NCBI RefSeq assembly: GCF_947172395.1
Contig: NC_069108.1
Span: forward strand, 8,195,068-8,259,067
Reading direction: 5' to 3'
Length of the DNA: 64,000 bases
From: Bicyclus anynana
Lineage: Eukaryota; Arthropoda; Insecta; Lepidoptera; Nymphalidae
The position numbers were made by a program, and so were the translations under genes. How positions within the stretch are numbered: the first letter of the stretch is position 1; every line of letters begins with the position of its first letter. This document shows, one piece after another, positions 57,401 through 64,000 of this stretch. The notes below the pieces were generated by a model. It had not been told where the DNA came from and searched no databases. It saw only the letters and a list, made by a program, of their open reading frames with translations.

Positions 57401-59683
57401 TACTGCGTGATGTGATAGGTAAACTGCTGTAGGATCTGCTATTTCTTGTTCACTTTCTATCAACTTCATATGATTTAGTGTAAGATATTCTTTCATAACT
57501 TTCTGATATTCTTCATAATGTTTAGGATTCTTTAGTAACCTTTTCTCAGTAGAATAAAATCTTTTCAAAGCTAACTCTCTAAACTGTCCTTCTTCACATT
57601 CAGGGTTTTCTATTTTGAACGGCAGTCTCACAACGTACCGCCCATCGTTATCTCTCGTGGTAGTTGATTGAAATAAATTTTCACATTTGATTTCTTCATT
57701 CGTAAGCTTCTTTTGGAAAATGTTATTTGGTTCTGTCTCAAGTTCCCAAAATTGTTTCAATAAATTGTCGTCTCTAATTTTAAGGTGCATGTTAACTACT
57801 CTTTTATACTTTGTATTTGTGTCTCTCGAAATTCTTCCTGATATAATCCATCCAAAGATTGTGTTTTGTGCAATTAAATTATCTTTTGGATGTTTGATCA
57901 TGCCCTCAATTAATATTTCACTATATGCATCTGCCCCAAGTAAAATGTCAATCTTACTGGGAATCGCATAGTCTGGATCAGCAAGAAATGAATCTCCTAT
58001 TTCTAGGTGATCAGATGATTTAAGATTGCTCGACGGAAGTGACCATGAAAATGATTTCAGCACATATGCATCTACTTGGATTGAATTTGCTGGATTCTGA
58101 CGTGATTCGACATGTAACGAAACCATGTACTTAATTCTCGTTTCGCCAGGCCCCAAACCTGACACCCAACCATTGACTGGTGAGCGCTTAAGTCCAAGCA
58201 GTTGAGTTGTAGCTTCCGTGATGAATGACGCCTGTGATCCCTGATCTAACAATGCTCTGATGTGGTGCTCACAGCCGTTTCGATCTCTTGTTTTCAAACG
58301 CGCAGTTGCAAGTAGGACTTCGCTAGGTTGATGCTTCTCAGTCGAGAAGCTTGAAATAATTCTCTTTTCGGTTCTCAACGAAGTTGATGGTTGCGTTTGG
58401 TTGTGGGTTGTATTAGTTTCTTGATTTAAGTTCTCAGCAGTACTAATAGAAACATCAGTTTCTTTGTTGTTGTGTAAGAGTGTGTGATGACGTCTACCAC
58501 ATTTTTGACATGATTTTGATAGTCTACAGTTCTTTACAGAATGAGTCGGCGCCAAGCAGTTAAAACACAGTCGCTTAGCCTGTACAAAGTCTTGTCTCTC
58601 TTTTGGCTGTTGTATTCCAAATTTCTTACATGCATAAAGATAGTGATTCCCTTCACATAATGCACAAATTTGATCCTTAACCGTTTTGGTTTGGTCAAGA
58701 ACTGAAGTGTGAAAGGATTTAGATTTGGATACTTGATTGCCTTGAATAGAAGGCTTAGCTTTACTGGTATCTATCATTTCTAATGCTCGGAATCTGGTTT
58801 CTAGAAATTCGGCAAGTTGACTCCATTTAGGCAGTTCATCAGATGCAAAATTGCTCATTTGGATTTCCCATTGTTTGTGAGATTCGGTATCTAACTTGGA
58901 AACCACTAAATATATGAGGATTGCATCCCAAGAATCAATATCAATGCCTAAATTCTTCAGCTGCTTAAGGCTACTCAATGTTGTGTCAAGAATAAGTTTA
59001 ATTGCATTAGCCGACTCATGACTCATTTGTTTAATTGAGAATAGTGTCTTCAGTGTGGCGTTACAATTGAATCTTTTATTATCGTATCGCCTTTTCAATA
59101 ATGTCCACGCTTCCTCGTAGTTTGCATCAGTAATGGTCAAATTTCGTAATAAAACTTCAGGTTCTCCACTTAGACAACTCTTTAAATAATGAAGTTTCTG
59201 AACGCTTTGTAACCTTCTGTTAGTGTGAATTAAACTCTCGAATAAATCATGAAAAGATTGCCATTCACAATATTTTCCATCAAATGAGGGTAGTTTGATT
59301 AATGGCAAATGCACTTCGTTATGCGTTGAACACGATCCGACATTAGGCATAGCAACGTTAACATTTTCTATTGTAGACTTAAATTGCTCGAGTTTAGTTT
59401 TTAATAATGATTTGTAGGTAGTGTAAAATTCCTCAAATTGTTCGTATAAATCTTCAGTAAAATATGATAATTCCCTTTTGATCTCTTTAGTTGCTTGTGC
59501 CACAATTTCTCGATGATCTGATTTAAATTCATTCCATAATGTATCTGCAGACTCCAATCTCGATTCTGTATAAGATTTTGTTAACCTCTCTTTAGGTGAT
59601 TTTTTAAAATTTCTTTCCGATTTTATTAAGTTTTCAAAACGATCTTCTTGAACAAGTATTAATGACTGCATCTTTATTTTCAA
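54446..59683 (-). CDS. BEL/Pao gag-pol polyprotein, 1,745 aa, intact
   Basis: Order of domains by motif, positions approximate: gag-like DUF1759 at 125-270 (LPSFDGKYCEWQSFHDLF), CCHC-type knuckles at 345-405 (CFNCLAPTHSVKNC, CQKCGRRHHTLLH), aspartic protease DUF1758 from about 480 (LLDQGSQASF), reverse transcriptase about 760-960 (DIVKMYRQV, then FYVDDL at about 894), RNase H from about 1064 (FADASKSAYAA), integrase zinc finger about 1375-1415 (LHGGPQ ... CVVC), integrase core with D near 1446 (VDYCGP), D near 1514 (SDNGTNF) and E near 1565 (GGIWEAG), and a DUF5641 C-terminus (KWVLGKI). Gag and pol are in one frame, as usual in BEL/Pao. All catalytic residues that I can check are present. Confidence 0.97.
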   Translation of the reverse strand: MKIKMQSLILVQEDRFENLIKSERNFKKSPKERLTKSYTESRLESADTLWNEFKSDHREIVAQATKEIKRELSYFTEDLYEQFEEFYTTYKSLLKTKLEQFKSTIENVNVAMPNVGSCSTHNEVHLPLIKLPSFDGKYCEWQSFHDLFESLIHTNRRLQSVQKLHYLKSCLSGEPEVLLRNLTITDANYEEAWTLLKRRYDNKRFNCNATLKTLFSIKQMSHESANAIKLILDTTLSSLKQLKNLGIDIDSWDAILIYLVVSKLDTESHKQWEIQMSNFASDELPKWSQLAEFLETRFRALEMIDTSKAKPSIQGNQVSKSKSFHTSVLDQTKTVKDQICALCEGNHYLYACKKFGIQQPKERQDFVQAKRLCFNCLAPTHSVKNCRLSKSCQKCGRRHHTLLHNNKETDVSISTAENLNQETNTTHNQTQPSTSLRTEKRIISSFSTEKHQPSEVLLATARLKTRDRNGCEHHIRALLDQGSQASFITEATTQLLGLKRSPVNGWVSGLGPGETRIKYMVSLHVESRQNPANSIQVDAYVLKSFSWSLPSSNLKSSDHLEIGDSFLADPDYAIPSKIDILLGADAYSEILIEGMIKHPKDNLIAQNTIFGWIISGRISRDTNTKYKRVVNMHLKIRDDNLLKQFWELETEPNNIFQKKLTNEEIKCENLFQSTTTRDNDGRYVVRLPFKIENPECEEGQFRELALKRFYSTEKRLLKNPKHYEEYQKVMKEYLTLNHMKLIESEQEIADPTAVYLSHHAVVREDKDTTKLRIVFDASQKGVNNVSLNDSLLIGPKLQQDLRHLLMRWRCGKIAIVADIVKMYRQVRVHDDDTKYQRILWRPDPNQPIQHYKLLTLTFGTACAPYLAVKCLQQIAKDEGYKYPMAAERVLKDFYVDDLMTTCKSEKESTLMYNEMNNLLHGSGFQLQKWSSNSENFLKYASEETTSSNQSIKIKANDTLKVLGITWNRTADDFEFEINLQNTNDEITKRRILSEIARLYDPMGWIAPVIVKAKIYIQRLWQANLDWDDTLPENLLTDWLNFRTDLVNLKNVKIPRWMKLTDNSHRELHAFADASKSAYAAVIYLRTVDIEGNVHVSLVTAKTKVAPIEKEVSIPRLELCGALLAAKLLYEVSQVLDISINNTFAWTDSTVVLAWLRGLPNRWTTFVSNRVSEIINIVDYERWSHVTTDFNPADCASRGLQPSELLDHELWWKGPQWLYSRELECNKTEFNTHEEEKPMKTCVAIKETEDKFPWTKFSSLSKALRILSLCKRFLKLTRLSKEERHKIKPIITADELDSTLHICIKQAQEIEFGEELKDIKSRGYVRKKSVLHTLLPYIDEKGLLRVGGRIKLANAKYDTRHPIIMPTKSHLSKLIIKDVHQKTLHGGPQIMLNMIRERYWIIRGKEQVKKHYRDCVVCLRYSKTKKVPLMGQLPEVRLKPSKPFKSTGVDYCGPINVRVSPGRGVRSYKGYIALFICMVTRAIHLEVVSDLSAKGFISCYRRFVSRRGFCQNLYSDNGTNFVGADKILREMFDSAKSDIPNEIAQILSIEGTTWHFIPPHSPNFGGIWEAGVRSAKTHLKKVIGDSTLTFEELSTVLAQVEACLNSRPITQLSDSPDDPVPLTPGHFLVGEPLIAIPDQYNTDEKISGIERWRLMQKMVNDFWKRWSKEYLVTLSQRYKWTTERNEPEIDDIVIVKEDNIPPAKWVLGKIVEKHTGKDNITRVVTIKCKNNFLKRPVSKLCFLPKA

Positions 59684-60074
59684 ATGTTAACACCACTAAT
59701 TTAATTTAAAAACAAAGTTCGTTTATGTAAAGTTCAATCATAAAGAATGTCCAAATAACTTATAGTTCAATGATACTGTTGTCACTAAAATGTCCAGTTA
59801 ACAAAACATGAAAAAGTTCAAACACATTTGAAATTATTATATTTGTTCACAAGAGAAATTTTTCTAAGTCCATACACGTATAAAATTTCAAAGTCTTTTT
59901 TAAACGAAATTTTTCTAAGTCAATACAGGTATAAATTTTCAAAGTCTTTTTTGGAGCGAAATTTTTCTATGTTAATACAGGTATGAATTTTTTTAAGTCT
60001 TTTTTACAAACACTCGCGATTGCACTAAGTCTTTTCACTGATTTTATTTTCTAAGTTCTTTTACTCACAGTTTA

Positions 60075-60092
60075 TCCCGGGTTTCGGCACCA
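60075..60092 (-). other. Putative primer-binding site
   Basis: Three bases inside the 5' LTR the reverse strand reads TGGTGCCGAAACCCGGGA, starting TGG as complements of tRNA 3' ends do. The priming tRNA is not identified here. Confidence 0.6.
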
Positions 60093-60095
60093 TAA

Positions 60096-60313
60096 TGTTC
60101 GATCACTTTACTACAATTTAAACACAACACTCTTTTGAATTAACTTTTATTACTCACTTCACAATATATATAGAAACTAATATTAAGTATCAACCTCGCG
60201 GTGGGCTTATTCGTTCAACTTATATGATATCGAATTGGAACAATGGTAGCGTGAGTTAGACGACTACTAACGCCATCTATCGGCGGTCATGACAACTTTT
60301 ATCGATTTAAACA
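60096..60313 (-). repeat. BEL/Pao 5' LTR
   Basis: 218 bp, TG...CA; appears identical to the 3' LTR. The element promoter should lie within it. Confidence 0.95.
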
Positions 60314-60318
60314 AATAC

Positions 60319-61095
60319 AAAGTAGAGTTTTGACCAGCACGCAGCTCCAATGCAGATTGGCGATTATGAGTCGGGTTTAGCATACATATTTTTTTTTTTT
60401 CCGTGGAGACCCTTGGGCTATGGAGTTGCCGTGTAAAATTAAAAAATAAATTAAAATACATTCCCGAGTCAGTTCGACACGAAGCGCTTCAATATTAATA
60501 TATTTAAACGATAAATTTTAAATATTATTTTAATATTTTATTTAATTATATTTTAATATTTTAAAAACTGTGCACAATAACTAAAGCAATAGGTAAGATG
60601 GAGTATTTTGTATTGGTATTTTTTATTGGTTATTATATTTATTTATGTATTTGTTGATAATGTTAAATTTTGAATTAAAAAATTATGAAAAAAAGTTTGT
60701 ATATGCAGATTTCAAGGAGACACGAACGAAATAAATAAAATAAAATAAATAACAAATAACACGTGACGTTTGTTTTTTTATGGATTTCACCGGCTTAGCC
60801 ACGCTGCTTGAAAACACTCATTCTAGATATCCTTTATTCTGTGAGTTAAGATAAGATAACTAAAAAATTAGATAATAAATTATTAATTAATTTCAACATG
60901 TAAACTTCAACATGCAACAGCACACGCAACGTATAGGTACGTACGTTACGAAACGTCGGCCGAGCATTAGTTGCATCACAATCGGTCAGGTTGCTGTAAC
61001 TTAGTAGAAAGTAGATATTTCCTTATATATATAAAACAATCTACAGTTTTATAGTGCTGAGGTAATCGTTGCGTCATAGATACGCTTCCGTTCGT
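60319..61095. other. Non-coding stretch right of the BEL/Pao element
   Basis: AT-rich. From 60,480 to 60,850 it matches 51,880-52,120 and, in part, 32,510-32,600 (ATGGATTTCACCGGC), an unclassified interspersed repeat. No exon for the unknown gene was recognised. Confidence 0.4.
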
Positions 61096-61402
61096 CGTTA
61101 TCAACCCATATACGGCTCACTGCTGAGCTCGAGTCTCCTCTCAGAATGAGAGGGATTAGGCCAATAGTCCACCACGGCCCAATGCGGATTGGCAGACTTC
61201 ACACACGCAGAGAATTAAGAAATTCTCTGGTGTGCAGGTTTCCTCACGATGTTTTCCTTCACCGTTTGAGACACGTGATATTTGATTTCTTAAAATGCAC
61301 ACTACTGAAAAGTTGGAGGTGCATGCCCCGGACCGGATTCGAACCCACATCCTCCGGAATTGGAGGCAGAGGTCATATCCACTGGGCTATCACGGCTCTC
61401 CT
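61096..61402 (-). mobile_element. SINE-A, near full length
   Basis: Tail CGTTATCAACCCATATACGG, body ACACACGCAGAGAATTAAGA, box B complement GGATTCGAACCC and head CCACTGGGCTATCACGGCTC. Confidence 0.88.
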
Positions 61403-61627
61403 TATAATAATAGCAAACGTAGATAATAATAATATCTATTCACTAGCTGACGTGGTTTCACTCGCGTGGTTCTCGTACCCGTAGGAGTACGGGGATAAAA
61501 TATAGCCTATAGTCTTCCTCGATAAATGGGCTATCTAACACTGAAAGAATTTTTGAAATCGGACCAGTAGTTCCTGAGATTAGCGCGTTCAATCAAACAA
61601 ACAAACTCTTCAGCTCTATATATTAGT

Positions 61628-62854
61628 CTCAGAATACAGAAAACCACCAGAAGGAGTGATAGCGCAAAGAAGTGAAGCCATTTAAAGTACACATTTTACG
61701 ATTACTCACTCTGTGTTTGTCGTGTTGTTTGACGTGCTATACAGGTGACAAATTTAATTAAATTAAGCCGTCTTGTGCTATTCCTTCGTGTAAAAATGCC
61801 GTTGGTAAAAAAAAGAAACTGATTAGGATCACATTTCACGTGTAAGTAGCACAAATAAATATTCTTATGTTAAAATAATGAATAATTTTTACGTGAATTT
61901 TGTTGTCATAGAAACCGATGACTTCATTTTGTAAGTGTTGCCAATGTAATTGTTTTGATTTTCCCTACTTTTAATTTCAATTCAAGGATTTATTATTTAT
62001 GTAAAATATTAATCAACTAAATAGGTAGGCATAGGTTCCGGCAATTAAGTTGAAATAAAATTGTGGTAATCAGCGCAGATAAAGAAAGTGTAAAATAATC
62101 TTAAAGCTTTAAAATTTTACAAATAACAATGGCGTGCTATATTATAATAAGTTCGTTCGTTCTTGTCTGTTTGTGTGTTTGTTTGCACATTTGTTTGTTT
62201 TCGTGTGCTTGTTTGGTCTTTTGTTTGTTTGTGTACCTACTTGTTTGCTTGTTTGTTTGAGCAAGAGGATTAAATAAAATATTTTTATCTTCAAAACACA
62301 TTCTTAAAAGATATTAAACCAATTAAATGGCCTTATTTATACTTGAATTTTAAGAGACATAAAAATTAGAGAAATAAGACGAGATAATAATAACTGTGCA
62401 CGCGATTGAAATACATATTTATAATAATAATATAATATAATTATATGGAATATATAAAATTATTATTGTAAATATGTATTTCTTTAGTTTGTTAGTTGAT
62501 AAGTTTTATAATAACCGTCTTATTATATCTATTATTTATTTGTCCTTGTCTTAAATTTTTTAGAGTTCATTTTCTTGCTGACTCTTAGCAATCACTAGAA
62601 AACCGGTCCCACTGTTTTTATTATTTACCATCCAAGTTAACATTTAATGTGATGAACTGTACACTTATTGTTTTCCTTTTAACATTATAATTTTTTACCA
62701 CAAAATAGGGAAAAATTTAACAGCCTCATGTACTAGCAACATTACGCGGGTGAGAATTGCGACTAGTGCAGGCTGTTGTGTACAATTTTTGGACACACTG
62801 CGCACTATAGAATGACATCTAAACGTGGCTTCTGGTGGTTTTCTGTATTCTGAG
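61628..62854. mobile_element. P-element-like transposon with THAP exon relic, 1,227 bp
   Basis: Perfect 26-bp terminal inverted repeats beginning CTCAGAATACAGAAAA. An 8-bp target duplication ATATTAGT flanks them (61,620-61,627 and 62,855-62,862), and the flanks together restore a known repeat end (ATATTAGTATAGATTT). Inside are one recognisable THAP half-exon (61,762-61,841), a TGTTTG-rich tract at 62,150-62,260 and no transposase body, so it is non-autonomous. Assignment to the P superfamily rests on the THAP exon plus the 8-bp duplication. Confidence 0.75.
61762..61841 (+). pseudogene. THAP first-exon relic in the P-like transposon
   Basis: Reads KPSCAIPSCKNAVG, then KKKKLIRITFH, and ends in phase 2 at donor GTAAGT. 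C-x4-C and FH match the first half of a THAP finger. The codon expected to be the start is ATT, with an in-frame TAA just before it, so a start ATG is probably lost by one base. The exon ends right after FH in the same phase as host copy 1 exon 1 (162-238). Confidence 0.7.
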
Positions 62855-63039
62855 ATATTAGTATAGATTTGTCGATGTAATAATTAATTTGTTGCTAATG
62901 ATAATTGCTAATTAATATAATCTATATCTATCAATATATCAACGTCTACTTAAATATACAACACGAACAAGCTTTTTTAAAAATTTCGTCTTTGTTTCTT
63001 TTAAAGAATATTTGCCATATCTTTTTTCTAAATATGACC

Positions 63040-63178
63040 AATGTTCCCATTGCCCTCCAACTAGTCGGGAAAGCCTGTGCTAAGAGTGGGTACGACAATG
63101 GACCAACGGGGGATCGAACCACAGCCCCTCGGTGATGAGTCCGACCGCTCTTACCGTTGAGCTGTTGTGGCTTTGGAA
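63040..63178 (-). mobile_element. SINE-D, tRNA-derived head
   Basis: Reverse strand: CCACAACAGCTCAACGGTAA (box A-like) and TGTGGTTCGATCCC (box B), with a short body including CGACTAGTTGGAGGGC. It differs in sequence from the other SINE families here. Confidence 0.65.
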
Positions 63179-63369
63179 GACGGAACCGATTAGAATGGAA
63201 CTTTTACTGGAAGATATTTTATTGAGCAACTTATAGGCATTATAGGATATTTTTTATCCCGAAAAAATCCATTGTTCCCATGGGATTATTGAAAAATTGA
63301 ATTTCATGCGTACGACGTTGCGAGTTATATTATCCGCAAATAATCTAATACTAATATTAATATTAAACT

Positions 63370-63562
63370 ATACTAATATTATAAAACTGAACAGTTTGTT
63401 TGTTTGTTTGTATGAACGCGCTAATCTCAGCAACTACTGGTCCGATTTGAAAAACTCTTTCAGTGTTAGATAGGCCATTTATCAAGGAAGGCTATATATT
63501 ATCCCCATATTCCTACGGGAATGGAAACCACAAAGGTGAAACCACGCGGTGTCAGCTAATAA
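63370..63562 (+). mobile_element. Short interspersed repeat (CTATACTAATATTATAAAAC type)
   Basis: Forward copy of the family at 23,478: ACTACTGGTCCGATTTGAAA, TATTCCTACGGGAATGG and a CCACGCGGTGTCAGC end. Confidence 0.65.
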
Positions 63563-63799
63563 TAAAAAATATTAAAAGATAGATAAAAATAATGTAGGTA
63601 GGTATAGGTAAATACCTACTTCAATGTTGAAGTCAATGACCTCATGCAAAATCAACTTTACGTGCAAGGTTTACACTTATAGGTACATAATTTAAATGAA
63701 TGACAAATGAATGTAAATTGTCCTACGTCAAACTTATACGTACTGACCTTTAGGACCTTCTGACGTCATAAACGTTGACAAAAATTATGGAATGCTTTC

Positions 63800-63942
63800 T
63801 TTTTTTTTATTCTTTACAAGTTAGCCCTTGACTACAATCTCACCTGATGGTAAGTGATGATGCAATTAAAAATGGAAGCGGGCTAACTTGTTAGGAGGAT
63901 GAAATCCACACCCCTTTAGGTTTCTACACGACGTCGTATCGG
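63800..63942 (-). mobile_element. SINE-B body between two direct repeats
   Basis: Reverse copy (ACAAGTTAGCCCTTGACTAC, ACCCCTTTAGGTTTCTAC). It is bracketed by direct repeats at about 63,729-63,777 and 63,950-64,000 that share TACTGACCTTTAGGACCTTC and TGACGTCATAAACGTTG; too long to be a simple SINE target duplication. Confidence 0.7.
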
Positions 63943-64000
63943 AACTACGTCAAACTTGTAAGGTACTGACCTTTAGGACCTTCTGACGTCATAAACGTTG

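Larger units (their letters stand above)
53846..60313 (-). mobile_element. Complete BEL/Pao LTR retrotransposon
   Basis: 6,468 bp on the reverse strand. Two 218-bp LTRs (TG...CA) appear identical by eye, a 5-bp target duplication AATAC lies at 53,841-53,845 and 60,314-60,318, and the single polyprotein frame has no break. These three facts indicate a recent and possibly still mobile insertion. A primer-binding-like site and a purine run next to the 3' LTR (GATGGGCGGAA) are present. No envelope-like ORF was found. Confidence 0.97.

Noticed and set aside
23905..63178. tRNA genes at the GGTTCGAATCC/GGTTCGATCC sites
   Set aside because: These box A/B pairs are in multi-copy elements with SINE bodies; none has a complete cloverleaf of tRNA length.

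Overview
The window is nuclear DNA of an insect, most likely a butterfly or moth. Genes are split by introns with GT..AG borders, and intergenic DNA is AT-rich. It is full of tRNA-derived SINEs, RTE-like LINE tails and short repeats of the kind common in Lepidoptera, and it carries a TTAGG-type (insect telomere) repeat. The species cannot be named from sequence alone.

Left third (1-28,000): a family of zinc-finger regulators that join a THAP domain, a ZAD domain, an acidic linker and a C2H2 array. Copy 1 (+, 162-8,306) joins across eight exons with every phase matching, giving 1,099 codons; its C2H2 exon is tandemly duplicated (second copy 9,077-10,278). Copy 2 (+, 15,077-22,315) and copy 3 (-, 24,361-27,525) share a one-base deletion that breaks the THAP exon, so they probably start at the ZAD exon. 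Copies 1 and 2 each hold a coding minisatellite of 96-bp (32-residue) units, eleven and ten units long, almost identical within and between genes. A 54-bp minisatellite in an intron of copy 2 appears to be an amplified hAT-like transposon end.

Middle (28,000-52,000): a repeat-rich spacer, then three divergent alpha/beta serine hydrolases of the kraken/SERHL type: H1 (+, 33,181-39,450, 308 aa), H2 (-, 42,583-47,012, 296 aa) and H3 (-, 47,527-50,422, 308 aa). Each ends in SKL or AKL, a type 1 peroxisomal targeting signal. A partial unrecognised gene (-, 52,177-53,804) also ends in SKL.

Right part (53,800-64,000): a complete BEL/Pao LTR retrotransposon (53,846-60,313) with LTRs identical by eye, a 5-bp target duplication and one uninterrupted 1,745-aa gag-pol frame. 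It lies 36 bp upstream of an exon of the unknown gene. Further right is a 1,227-bp P-element-like transposon (61,628-62,854) with terminal inverted repeats, an 8-bp target duplication and a relic THAP first exon. That exon ends at the same place and phase as the THAP exon of host copy 1. A 41-bp relative with intact ends and target duplication sits at 51,814-51,854.

Exon joins were made by hand from splice motifs, reading phase and comparison among paralogs. No database search or expression data stand behind them.
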